The notes below the pieces were generated by a model. The model was not told where the DNA came from and did no database searches. It worked only from the letters and a program-made list of their open reading frames with translations. Source: Morella rubra (taxonomy: Eukaryota; Streptophyta; Magnoliopsida; Fagales; Myricaceae). From it: DNA of 64,000 nucleotides. This document shows, piece by piece, positions 10,255 through 22,000 of the stretch (positions are counted from its first letter, which is position 1; each line of letters begins with the position of its first letter). The stretch covers positions 765,501-829,500 of the forward strand of contig CM025851.1 in the NCBI GenBank assembly GCA_003952965.2. The letters run 5' to 3'. The translations under genes were made by a program, and so were the position numbers.

Positions 10255-11052
10255 ACCGTGGGCGCAGATTTCTTGTTGTCTTTGATCCTACTTCTTTTTC
10301 TATTCTATTTCCGTTTTTGTATTGGGGCAGGAGTGTTTGGTTGCTGGAGAAATTTGTGAAAGGTGCTGATTTCTTGATTTTTGAAGAAGATGTGAATATG
10401 GATTCTTCCCCAAATCGTTTTCTTTGTGCTTTTAAGCTGATTCAAACTCGGGCTCCGCTTGTTTGGATGGTTAGACTCGAGCTCGACCTGAGTTCGATCT
10501 TTGTAGATTTTAGTCGAGCCGAGCTCGAACACCATTTCTAAAGCTCGATTCAAGTTTGAGCCCGCGTGAGCATGTGTTGAGCCGAGTTAGAACCATCGGC
10601 TTGACTTGACTCGGCTGGATTTCAGCCCTACACATGAGTGCATAATCACGAGTTTTTTATATCCGTGTGAAATTACTTTCAAAATCACGAGTTTCTTTTT
10701 AATGAGCAAGGGATTGTGAAATTCAAAAGGATTGTTTAAGAACATTTCAAGGTCAGAAATGGAAATGGATTGGAACTTGATATCATATGTTTTTGCAACG
10801 TTTTGAACTGCTAACTACTAATGACTAGAATGTACAGGATTTATTTTAATTAGAGAATAATGTCAATGTCCTATTCTGTTGGTCATAATGTTTCTAATAT
10901 TTTCCTCTGCAGTTTCTACAGAATCAGCAACAAGAGGTTTAAACTGAAACAATAAGTTCTCAAGATATAACAAAAAAAGCAATTAGGTCCTCATCAAGCT
11001 GTCTCTTATGAGTTGAGAGTCTTTGGGAGAGCAACAAGCAGAGGTTTCAAGA

Positions 11053-12198
11053 ATGTCAAAATACTATGACATTGATGATATTATTGCGGACGAAGAGGTT
11101 AACACTGGGATCATCCCAGGTTGGATATTTTTGCTTGCAACTCCTCCAAGTTGTCAATCTAATACTGGTATGTTACTCTTGCTTACAGGTTGTCTCAGTC
11201 ATATTCCAAAAGGCAGTAAGTGGAGTGGGAATCGATCCCAGTTCTGAAACAGACAATGTAAGTTCAGCCGAAATTGGAGTTGAGTGGGACTGGATAATAA
11301 AGTTACTGTTCCTGATACTTTCTTGGCTATGTTTTCCAGGTTGAAGTGGGTTCTAAGGTAGAGCTACCTCTCTGGCTTGCTCATGAGTTGCAGCTGAGAC
11401 AAGCAGTATCCATGAATGTGCCCAGTTGTTTCAATCAAAAGTAATGATTATAATAGATCTAAGTGACATATTTAGTGCCCTTTTTTAAAGTTTTGATCTG
11501 AGCGGATTTACGAAGACTAAGACTTTGGTAGAACTAACCAAATTGTTGTGTTGCCAATCCATGCGCTAGTTTCATGAACTAGGTTTTGTGATAAAAAAAT
11601 GTGTTCTGTTATTGACTCGTTTGGTGATTCATTTATAATAGAACCAGGCTGGAAATTCAGGCTGATTCTGCATGTGTGAATCTGAGATCTCGATGTCCAT
11701 ACTTCTACGAATTTGGATCCAAGATAGCGCCGTTGTGAGTCTGTTGCACCCATCTTTTCTTGATGATTTTGTGGATCTTTCCGTGCCTTCCCCGAAATTG
11801 CTTTTGCTATTTTGTAGCCTTAAATTGCCTTTTTGTTTCATTTGATGTACAGGGTCAGTGACAGAACCATTGGACCTTTGCTCTTATCTGCATTTAAGAG
11901 CAGGTACAAGGAAGTCCTCACCAAGGCACACACTGCGGCATTTTCAGCGGCTTCCAAATACCCGTCCCTTTTGACAAAAGAAGAAAACAATTGTGAGATT
12001 TATTTTGCATATTTAACCATACTTCCTATCCTTATAACTTCTTGTATACGTACTGACGTTCATAGTCTTATGGTTATGCATGTTTTAGTGTATGAGTCAG
12101 CTCAATCCTCAATGGCAGCCTTTAAGAAGTGGCGGATGGGTGGCCCAAGATTTCAAAGAGCTTCTGTTCTTGGAAGGAAGAGAAAACCAATTGAGTAG
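11053..12198 (+). CDS. PSF3: DNA replication complex GINS subunit PSF3
   Basis: Six exons: 11053-11097, 11189-11257, 11340-11440, 11642-11734, 11853-11992 and 12089-12198, giving 185 residues. PSF3 is one of four subunits of the GINS ring, which joins Cdc45 and MCM2-7 in the replicative CMG helicase in the nucleus. The start MSKYYDIDDIIADEE matches the conserved N-terminus of the family. Further conserved blocks are VELPLWLAHELQLRQAVSM, RSRCPYFYEFGSKIAPL, RTIGPLLLSAFKSRYKEVL and the C-terminal KKWRMGGPRFQRAS. The length is usual for plant PSF3, and all introns have GT-AG ends in phase. The start is the first Met of the conserved N-terminus. The long leader intron and an E2F-type site lie upstream, consistent with cell-cycle-regulated expression. 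No damage is seen and the gene looks intact. Confidence 0.95.
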
Positions 12199-12987
12199 TC
12201 ACTTATCTATTGCTGTATGATTGATTTCCGTCACAATGTAGGGTCTTGCCTGTGAGTGGATAAGATTGGTGCAAAATCTATGTCTACATGCAAGACATAA
12301 TGTAAGATGGCTAAAATAATACTTCAAATGGAGGGCTCAATCTTTTACCTCGGAACTCTCTTCTCAACTGTCATGACTGATTATTCTTGTGGATAATTAC
12401 TACTTCATTGATATTATAAATCAGAAACGTGGACTCACTACAGCTAAAGCTAATATCCATTAGCCCTCGGCCCATAAGTTCAATCTTGAATTACTTGGCT
12501 CGGGACTGTAAGGATAAGGTTATGAGGTCTTTTGGGTAATTAGCTTCCAAGCTTCTCAAAGAGAGGAAGTGGAGAGAAGAACCATTTCTGTTCTAGAACT
12601 AATTCAGCTGGAGAGTCGTATGGTACTTGCACTATAGATTAGTCGAACACAACGTTCCGTGGTTTCTTTTGCTCCAGCATTGCTCGGAAGATATTTACCA
12701 GATTTTTTCTGATACGGACAAGCTATAAAGTTCCTGCCGTGGTAAAATCAGTTTTGCTTTTCGACCTTTTCCGTCCAAGACGAGGACTCCCAGATGTGGC
12801 GCGTCTTATTCTTATCAGAGAAAACAGCCGGTTCCATCCCCATTCTGGTTGACACGCTCTCTTTGAGCGCGTAGACTGGTGACCAATCGCATCCAAACCG
12901 ACCCCAAGTCTTAAGTCTTTCTCGGGGAAAATCACACAGAGAGTCTATCCAATCCACCTGGTGCTCCAGCTCAGTGTCTACGTGCAC
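12199..12987. other. Intergenic region and presumed ELF4 promoter
   Basis: This holds the 3' flank of PSF3 and the upstream region of ELF4. No other coding segment is recognised. An evening-element core lies at 12689-12696, and an ACGT-containing string TACGTGCAC lies just before the ELF4 start. Confidence 0.5.
12689..12696 (-). promoter_or_regulatory. Evening-element core upstream of ELF4
   Basis: AGATATTT on the plus strand is AAATATCT on the minus strand, the core of the evening element bound by CCA1, LHY and RVE MYB factors. It lies about 290 bp upstream of the ELF4 start codon. Evening-element control of ELF4 is established in Arabidopsis. A single 8-mer can occur by chance, so the position and target gene are the main support. 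Confidence 0.5.
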
Positions 12988-13383
12988 ATGACCACACCCG
13001 ATTCCTCCATATCCGCCGCCGAATCGAGCATGGACCACGACCTCCCCTCCACCCACAACCACAGCAAAGCCCTAACAACCACCGGCGAAACGGCCGAGGA
13101 AGGAGGCGACGCCGAGGTGTGGGATGCCTTGAACCAGAGGTTCCGGCAAGTGCAGATAGTGCTGGACCGGAACCGAGCCCTGATCCAGCAAGTGAACGAG
13201 AACCATCAGTCGAGAATCGCGGACAACATGGTAAAAAACGTGGCCCTCATCCAAGAGATTAACAGCAACATCTCCAAGGTCGTTTCCCTCTACTCCGACC
13301 TCTCCTCGAACTTCTCCGCTATGTTCCATCAACGTGAACCAAAGAGTAGTACCGACGACAGAACGCAGAGTCCCCGGGCTTGA
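12988..13383 (+). CDS. ELF4: EARLY FLOWERING 4 (ELF4) circadian clock protein
   Basis: A single exon of 131 residues encodes a small DUF1313 protein. The diagnostic helical core is present: WDALNQRFRQVQIVLDRN at about residues 50-67, then LIQQVNENHQSR, DNMVKNVALIQEIN and ISKVVSLYSDLSSNFS. ELF4 is a nuclear protein that joins ELF3 and LUX in the evening complex, repressing PRR9, PIF and other targets at dusk. Lack of introns and length near 110-130 residues are usual for the family. The first ATG in frame is at 12988. A second at 13030 (MDHDLP) is possible because the first ~45 residues are low in conservation. An evening-element core is present upstream. The high similarity to ELF4 itself in the core, including the NHQSR and MVKNVAL blocks, favours ELF4 over the ELF4-like paralogues. 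Confidence 0.93.
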   Translation: MTTPDSSISAAESSMDHDLPSTHNHSKALTTTGETAEEGGDAEVWDALNQRFRQVQIVLDRNRALIQQVNENHQSRIADNMVKNVALIQEINSNISKVVSLYSDLSSNFSAMFHQREPKSSTDDRTQSPRA

Positions 13384-14910
13384 GATTTTGTTCTATTGCT
13401 AGAGTAATTCTCATCTCTTTTATTTATTTTTATATGAAGTACTAAATCGGTCCGTCCCTAATAAGTTAGTGTTTGCTCAGTTCTATGTGTTGGTTCGTAA
13501 GAGTCTATGTGGTGTCCGTGTGATGCTTTTCTCAAGGAGCAAAAAAATGGGTTTCGTCTGTACTGTTGAGCTGATTTGTGGTGTGTCGATTTTATATTTC
13601 TATGATGAAGTTGGGCTTTTAGTTTTCGAACGGTCGAACCTGTGGTACATTGGAATACTCAGACAGAGGTGCTTGAACAAACAAAAAGAGGATCAGAGCG
13701 TTTATTGGTTTTGTTAGGAACCTATAGACATGCGGATTAGGCGTATATTCAGTTCACCTTCGATAAATAGCCTCAATGTAGTCCTAAGAAGATTGTGGTG
13801 AGTGATAATTTAAGGTTGCCAATTCAGGAATGAAGCATATGAGTTGTGCGGCTGATGTGTCATATAAGTATGCGGCTAACCGGCTAAAGCACGAGCTTTC
13901 TATGTTTGAAGCAAATGATCGAGTTGAAACTATGGAACCCTGTTATTCGGCCAATTGATATGAGAGAAAAAAAGATATAAGGTGGTGCTTAGCAAGCTTC
14001 CTTCCAAGGTTTGATCTTCTATCCGTACTGCTCTCAATGCCTACTTTTGTTTTTGATACTGGATTAGGTGGTGTTAGGTGGTGGGCGGCCTGTTTGGATT
14101 GTGGTTGTTGATATAGAAGGTTCAAGGGCTTGGAGTGTGTGAAGAGTAGCGAGGGTTGCACTGTGGATTATATTAACTTAAATGCCATAACTGATGTTTG
14201 AATTAATGTTAGTGTTGGTAATCACTAGCCTGTTGATTATCCCAGAACAGAAATAAGATGGTGATTCAGTTTAATGCTAATAAATTTGTTTGGATATATG
14301 TTCTTGTATATCTGGCTGTTCCCCTTCTGCTGGTCTTAGCAAAGATCTGTAATGCTTATCCAGTCTTGTGTTCTTTCTTACAAGGAGGATTACTGTCGGA
14401 CCACCTACTTTCTTCTTCAATCCACCAACTTAAGGAGGTATTTACAATCCGTTTGCTCCTTTTTCTTACTTATCTTCTGCAAGGTGGTAGGTTTTGTCTG
14501 AAGGTGAGGTCACTTGCATCAAAGTCAGCTCTTTCATTAGAAGAAGATGAGTTCAACCGGCAAAAGGCACAATGTTGCTTCCAATGGACTTGTTTCCGAT
14601 TGAGCTTTCCTTTTGGGTTGCTAGAAGGGTTATGTAGCATAGTACAACTAATTGGGAATTAGGATTCTGTTAAGTACAGTAGTGAGAGCGATCAGGAATG
14701 TTGCTTAGCTTGGAATCAAGAACAAGCGATATAGAATGTTTGCAATAAAAAGCAAGAAGAATATGAACCGAAATTGCTTATGAATTAAAAGTTTCTATGC
14801 ACCATATGCCTATATCTGTACTCAACACATTGAACAAAGACAGAAGGAGAAAGCACTGAGCTCCATTCTTCACAACTAGCATTTCTGTGTCACAGAACAT
14901 AACATGGCAG
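13384..14910. other. Intergenic, no gene recognised
   Basis: This lies between the convergent ELF4 (plus) and cyclophilin (minus). Reading frames of up to about 130 codons occur (for example near 14258-14662) but show no family similarity and no codon pattern I would trust. The last part, to 14910, is presumably the 3'UTR of the cyclophilin. Confidence 0.5.
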
Positions 14911-17742
14911 TCATATAGAAATTTCACCGCTGTCTGAAATGACAACCTTGCTTTTGGGCGCCCCATTCTGTCTTCCTTCCGCTTCAATCTTGTAGACAAT
15001 ATCCATCCCAGAAAGCACCTTGCCAAATACAACATGCCGTCCGTCCAACCTTTTGCCAAAACCAAAAGCAGGCATGTGAATAAGAAAGAAAATTTCCAGG
15101 TTCTCTGAAATTTGGAATAAACCATCAATGTACAATGTGCTGGACTACAAATGTAAAAAAAAAATGCAGTGTGCTATGCCTTGGAGCAAATTCATTCGGT
15201 CACTGACGTTTATAGATCTCATGCAAAGTTCAGATGATATGCTTTCCTGGGAAACAAGAATCTGGGAACACCTAATATTCTATTCTAAAAGCATGTAGAG
15301 ACACTCGCATAAAAAATAATTACCAGCTTGTTTTGACTGTTGTAATGAAGAACTGTGATCCATTGGTGTCTGGCCCGGCATTTGCCATCGACAGATTTCC
15401 TGTTACTCAGAAAAAAATGTCCTGATAAATAGACATCCTTCTTCCAACCAACATTTTTCAGTGTATACAAGATCAATTAATGTCAACTTTTTTGGGAAAA
15501 TCTTAGCTAGGAAGAAAAAGTTTTGGTATCAAGGAGACTTTGGCTTGCCTGGCCCAGTGTGCTTCAGTTTAAAGTTCTCATCAGCAAACTTTGCACCGTA
15601 TATTGACTCCCCACCTCGTCCATCACCACGAGTAAAATCACCACCCTGGATCATAAAGCTGGGAATAATTCTGTGGAATGTGCTCCCTTTGTAATGAAGA
15701 CGCTTCCTGCTTTCTCCAATTCCTTTCTCCCCTGAAATGAGAGCGCTCATTACACTTGAAATGAATAACACAAAGGTTATAAAAGCCCATTGGCAATGGA
15801 AGGAACTCCTCTAGGATCAGAGAAAGGCACAAGAAAGGAGCAAGCATTTATAATTCTAGGAAGCAGCCTTCATACGACAGAAGATATAAGAAGGGAGCAA
15901 AAGTTACTTGGCTACCCGTGCAAAGAGCTCGAAAGTTTTCTGCAAAGAAACAATGTAAAAAAAGTCAGCAACTTCTTTGATTGTGAGAGATCCGCTTGAC
16001 ACGCAGAAGGCGGTTTCCAAAATTCTGTCACACTTGAGGTACCGTACCTACAGTTTTAGGAACTGTATTTCCAAAGAGACCGATGACTATGCGACCTGAA
16101 ACCAATAGGCTAATGGTAAGTAAAATACTTCAGGAACATCCTTGCAATATTTATAACAATGTTGAAACTACTTTCATTCATCGAATCAACAATATCCTCT
16201 TTCTCAAATAGCATGGTAACAGCATCTGTCAAGGCATATCAGGTAACTCCATTGTGTTTTGCATGACGTTTCTCATAAGCACATTCGTTGATAGAAGTAT
16301 TTAGATTGGATGTGCAGAAGTGTGAGGACGAACATATTTCCATGTTTAATTACCATTTATCGAGTCACATCCATTTTTGTTTTCAAGGATTTCATTCTAT
16401 GCATTATACTTGTCTTCGATGGCATGTAAAATAATAGAACGACCCCATTCTAACAGATTGAAACACTTCGTAACATCAATAAATAAGAGAAATATCACAG
16501 CCAAATAAAAGGCCACAAAGAATGCGACATAAAAAAAGGTCAGAAAAATGAAAGTTAAAAAAGAGCTATATCCAAAGGATAAGTGAAGAAAATCCCAAGA
16601 AAAATAGAATTAAGGTTAAAACTGTTGCTGCCATCTTAAGATGTATAATCCATGTGAACTTAGAAACTACTTTAATGTTCATCAGGATGGAGAAGCGTAG
16701 AACAACAAACAATGGAACCTTTCACAAACAAGTAAGTACAAAACTACCATGGCCAACACAAGTTGTCTAATTTAATTCCCAAGGCAACAACAAAAACCAG
16801 GCAACACTGTAACAAAACAGTATCAAACGCATAATGGGCTGTGATGTTTCTACTTCATTCCAAATCCGGATGTCACTGGCATCTCTAATTCATGATTTTC
16901 ATGGCTAGGAATTTTTATGGACAATGTTTTGTTCGAGAAAACAAAACCCTCAAACAAGGCATTAACCATTTCCACTTCACCAAAGAAGTTAAATCTAACT
17001 GCCTAACTTAAGATCGTCATATTAGCACAATAGAGATACTTCATCACATCCATTCTGTACAAACGAGAACCCCAGACCCCAAACGGTAAAGGCTTAAATT
17101 CGCACTTGCGCACATTTGTATACATCTGAGATTCGAAATATGTGCTACAAAATGAATATATTTATCTTGCTTCTACTTGTGGATTCCATTGTGTGGGTTT
17201 GTGCTTTAAGAATGTCAATATGGTCAACAACCCACTCATCTCCTCGCATAGGACATACCCATTTGTTTTCCACCAATTTCAATGTCAAAGAAAACTCTGT
17301 TGGTCACTTCTTCCAGATTCTCCTCCAACTTGCTTTCCTGCTAAACAACAAAAATTCACATACTCCAACCCGATAGATATCGTAAACTAGATTCGAAAAA
17401 AAACAAGAAACAAAAACAAAACAAAGCATTTCAATTTATGAGGACTTGAACAGCAAAATAGTGTCTTGGGACAAGGAATTCGAACCTCAAGGAGCTGACC
17501 GGTAGCAGTTTGCTCAGATGAGACTCCCGCATCGCTTAGTATATACTGAAATCGATCCCAAAACAAAAACGAAAGAAGAAAGAAATTAATAAGCAATTGA
17601 GGCGGTTTTTGAAACAAATAAATGTCTTTACCTTCATTAAATTTTGATAGGACGGCGGAATTACCTGGATGATAGCTAGGGTTCCGAAGAGAATCAGTAC
17701 CCACAAAAGAGCTACAGACACTAACTTGGCTGTCGCGGCCAT
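14911..17742 (-). CDS. Secretory-pathway cyclophilin-type peptidyl-prolyl cis-trans isomerase (CYP21-2-like)
   Basis: Eight exons on the minus strand: 17742-17665, 17545-17486, 17337-17259, 16095-16048, 15939-15916, 15731-15549, 15399-15324 and 15049-14911, giving 228 residues. Residues 5-26 ([19 protein letters not shown]) form a hydrophobic signal anchor, so the enzyme should face the ER/secretory lumen. The cyclophilin domain starts at [19 protein letters not shown]. Active-site residues are all present: R117, F122, M123 and Q125 in [14 protein letters not shown], then [17 protein letters not shown], and W183 and H188 in [11 protein letters not shown]. The reaction is cis-trans isomerisation of Xaa-Pro bonds to aid folding. 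Intron 6 has a GC donor (CCAG|GCAAGCC) with a normal AG acceptor; all other introns are GT-AG. The small exons 4 and 5 (48 and 24 bp) are in phase. The gene is divergent from the first PLC gene. Identity as CYP21-2 is by likeness and presumed synteny. Confidence 0.92.
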
Positions 17743-19043
17743 GTCCCCAGATTTTTCAGCTCCGAGGATGTTTTGAGTTTCTATAAATACGCTAAGATAT
17801 AGGTCCAGTTTTTGGGCTTTTATTCGTGCTGTTGGATACTAGCGCCGACGCGCCGTAAACAAAGTTTCCCTTCAGATTCTTGGGAGCACAGAGACACGAG
17901 CTACTCTCATGTTCTGTGAGAACCTGACAGGCTAGTGGCTACCTGCTGTCCCCAAAAAAAAAAAGAAAAGAAAAAGGCCAGTGACTGCCTGCTGGCTGCT
18001 GAGAAAGAAAAGTCATAGAGCGAAACAAAACGAGCACCACAAAATATATAATAAGCGTTTTTTTTTTCTAGGCATATATAATAAGCGTTTAAAAGTATGG
18101 TCTACGCAAGTAACGTGACTATTAATCTTTTAAACACGATATTAATAGAATGATAGTTTATACTAATAAGACTTAGAGAAATTCAAAAGTTATTGTCCGA
18201 GTTTTTATGAGCTTTTAAAAAATTCTTTAAGTTTCTAAAATTACTAAATCTCTGTCTAATTTTAGACCATATTTGCAAAATTACTCCCTCAATCATTTTT
18301 CTATTCAGATTTCTAATTACATTAATAATGTGGCATGCCAAGTGTGTCATGTGACATGTTATGTGTCTTAAAAAAATAAAAATTATAATATTACAAGCAT
18401 GGTCAAATCTAAACAGTGATTTTGAAAAAAAATACCATGGATAAAGTGATATATGATCTAAAAAAACCACCTTAAACTTTTTGATATGTTTCAAATTTTA
18501 AATTTCATGATTTTAAACCTGATTGAATATTAGAGGGAAAATTTTTTCTAACTATTTTCAGCAATTTCCTTTTTCTTTATGCTATAAAAAAGCGTCCACT
18601 TCTATACTATTTGCCCATTTATTGATTTCGTATGGTCACTTAAATAATTTAGTTTTTTTTCTCATTACAAATTATTTTGACGATGATATCCTATGTTTTC
18701 AGTTTTAATTGCTATTGCGGTATCAGTTTTTTTAGCTAATAAAGTGAAAATGAAGCCGACGAAAAAAAATAGAAGAAAAAAAAGCGAGAAGCCAACGAGA
18801 GCGCGACACAGAGAGAGAGAGAGAGAGAGAGAGATTGGTCATTTACTGTCGGTCACGTCCAACTATCAAGCTTCCAACGTTCCCGAACTGTAGGCAACCT
18901 GTCAGTTTCTCCTCCTCTCTCTCTCTCCGTCTCTCACTTTAATTGACCGCAGCGATCCTCCAAATGGGAGACCTATACGATCATCCAAACCCATTGAAAA
19001 TCCAATAATCCACAGAGACAAAGAGAACTTTTGGATTGAAAAA
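17743..19043. other. Intergenic region between divergent cyclophilin and PLC genes
   Basis: Strongly AT-rich between 18040 and 18760 with a short direct repeat (ATATAATAAGCGTTT near 18046 and 18076). The block 18180-18490 resembles decayed non-autonomous transposon sequence, but I cannot define its ends. A GA microsatellite (18810-18834) and a CT-rich tract (18911-18940) precede the PLC start and are probably promoter and 5'UTR. Confidence 0.5.
18810..18834. repeat. (GA)n microsatellite in the PLC upstream region
   Basis: About 12 GA units, roughly 210 bp before the start codon. GA repeats near plant promoters can bind BBR/BPC factors; whether that happens here is unknown. Confidence 0.85.
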
Positions 19044-22000
19044 ATGGCGAACTACAAGTACAAGATGTTCGGGTTCAGCAGGAAGTTCAAGTCGAACGAG
19101 GTGGCTCCCCCGGCCGACGTGAAGGAGGCGTTTTCGAGGTTCGCTGAAGGTGGGGATCATATGTCATCCGATCAGCTCCGTCGGTTCCTGGTGGAGCATC
19201 AGGGCGAGGTGGACGTCACCGTGTTCGCTGCGGAACGAATCATAGAGCAGGTTCTGCATGGGCGCCATGACGCGCAGCAAGGCCTTTCCCTCTCCGATTT
19301 CTTCTATTTTCTGTTTCTAGCTGATTTCAACGACCCCATCAAATCTCAGGTCATCTCTCTCTCTTTCTCTTTCCTGTTGATTTGGTAGCTCTCGCTCTGT
19401 TTGTTTTACGGAAAATTGTGGGCAAAGAAGCTAAATGTACCGATGTTACTTGCTTTAATTACTCTTCGCAACAAAGCGTCATAAGAAAACTGCTTCATTT
19501 CCTGAAACGGGGTTTTTATCCAATTGATCTGTTTTGACGAGTTCTTTTTGCTGACATCGTTATTGAAAACTTGTTTTTTTCTTCTCCTTCTTACAATATT
19601 TATGCAGCAGCTTGGGGTGGGATGAAATTGAATGTAACAAATATCGATAGATCTTGCACATATGGAGTAGATTGTTCACGAGTTTCATATGTTGGGTCGT
19701 TGTTTATTTAGATTGAATTGGAGTATTGTTCTTCAGGGTAGGCTTGACAAAGAAACATTGATAACGTGTTTTTTGTCAAATTATCCCAATTTTTTTTTTC
19801 ATCAAAGATCCAAACGACTCATTCTGCCTATTCTTGGGCGTCAATAGGTTGGTAAGAGTATATAATTCCCTTTGTCCAACTAATCACGCACCTTTATGAT
19901 CTTGAAGAAGACTGACATAGGGACCAATTCGGGTTTGATCTTGACAAATTACACGTGATTCCAGGTACATCATGATATGACTGCTCCACTGTCTCATTAT
20001 TTTATATATACGGGGCACAATTCCTACCTGACAGGCAATCAACTTAGCAGTGATTGCAGTGATGCCCCAATCATAAAGGCGCTGCAGAAAGGAGTGAGAG
20101 TAATTGAACTTGATATATGGCCAAATTCTACTAAAGATGATGTTCTTGTTCTTCATGGAAGGTACAAGCTGATCCTGAAATATATCTTGTTTGGTCATGG
20201 AATTGTCTTCTTATGTCTATGTCTTGTGGCTGTGCTATAAGATATTTGAGCTTCTATTTGGACCCAATGGCACAATTGAGGCACTCCTTAGAGAACTACA
20301 TATGATAATATGATTAGGATGAGGATGACAGCTAACTTCACTATTATTATTACTAAAAATTCCCGTCTATCTCTGTTATCAATCCTTAATCTATCTTATT
20401 TTCCTGTACCATTGTCTATGTCACTGCAGGACCCTGACCACTCCTGTGAAGCTCATCAAATGTTTGCAATCCATCAAAGAGCATGCGTTTTTTAAATCTC
20501 CATACCCTGTCATCATAACTTTAGAAGACCACCTTACACCTGGCCTTCAGGCCAAAGTTGCCGAGGTAAGCTTTTCATTTTTTCTCACACATTTTCACTA
20601 TACTTATTGTCATGGTGTTTCTTCTTCGTGACCCCAATTCAATTTGCATGTAGATGGTCACTCAAACATTCGGAGAAATGCTGTATTATCCCCAGGGAGA
20701 ATGTTTATCTGAATTCCCTTCCCCCGAATCATTGAAATATCGGATTGTTATTTCTACCAAACCTCCCAAAGAATACCTTGAGTCTAAGGATGGCAAGGAT
20801 AAGGAAAGTATCTCGACTAGTGGAAGGGAATTGTCTGAGGAAGAGTCGTCAGGAAGGGATACAGCAGACTTTATCGCTGAGACAGAAGTGGAAGAAAGAG
20901 TGAGTTGAGATGTGATATAAATCTTTGCAATTTGACTCCCAAAGTATGCTTATTTTCACTAACTCTTTTGATGGATGGCAGAAAGTGAGTGATCAAGATG
21001 ACGAAGACATTAATTTGTGCGAAAACAAATCTGGCCAGCAAGGAGCACCAGAATACAAACGCTTGATTACAATCCGCGCTGGGAAACCAAAGGGTGATTT
21101 AGAGGATGCATTAGAAGTTGTAGCTGACAAAGTTAGACGCCTTAGTTTGAGTGAACAGGCACTTGAGAAGGCCATGACAGATCATGGAACTGATATAGTG
21201 AGGTATTTACTTAACTTAAATGGTGGTAGGCGGTTGCGAGACATTTTAGCTTTCTTATTCTCATGTTTCACCAAATGGTTCATTCTGATATCAGCTCTCA
21301 TGTTTTCTAGGTTCACACAGAAAAATGTACTAAGAATATACCCTAAAGGCACACGTGTTACCTCCTCTAATTACCAGCCACATATTGGGTGGATGCATGG
21401 AGCTCAGATGGTTGCCTTTAATATGCAGGTTAGATTCCACTTTCTTTCTCAGATAAAGCACAATTCAGCAAATCTTTCCGTGCCATTGAGATTTTTTTTT
21501 ATTGTATCTATTGTCTTTAACATTGGTTTCTCTGTGAATCTTTAGATATCTGCTCAATTCATGCTGCATTTATCTTTCAATCAAGTTGATTTGTCATATG
21601 CAGGGGGTGTTAAATCCAAGTTTTTTATACGTACATTCGCCCTTTATACCAGTGGTTGCTTGTAGTCATACCAGTGGTACCTAATGCGCTTCCTTTAACA
21701 TTGTGGATGATATGGAAACAATCACATTTTAAACATTTCCATTTTGTTAAATTTCCCTTATCTAGTTGCTTTCATCCCATGTGTCTTTTGTTTTCGTTCT
21801 CACTTGGTTGACTTTGGTTATCTATTCCAAGAATTACATCAGGATGCAGCTGGGATAGATTGTTTCTCTTTCGGTTTTTCAAGTAATTTGGTCAGGTGAT
21901 GCACTTCCACTTAAGAAAACTATTAGGCAAGAGGAATGACGTAAAGAATAGAATAGTAAACCTGTTTCATGAAGAAGGCTTTGAAAGGCCAACTCTAATG

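Larger units (their letters stand above)
8982..10912 (+). other. Inferred leader intron of PSF3
   Basis: A pyrimidine-rich leader (about 8900-8981) ends at AG|GTAATCC, and the next good acceptor before the start codon is CTCTGCAG at 10911-10912. A 1.93-kb 5'UTR intron is therefore likely. It contains a non-autonomous hAT element (9290-10254). The remainder shows no coding similarity. There is no transcript evidence. Confidence 0.5.

Noticed and set aside
12748-13332. Minus-strand frames opposite ELF4
   Set aside because: Antisense shadows of a well-supported ELF4 coding exon.
14258-14662. Hydrophobic 134-codon frame between ELF4 and cyclophilin
   Set aside because: No family similarity, no splice-supported extension and AT-rich composition; likely accidental.
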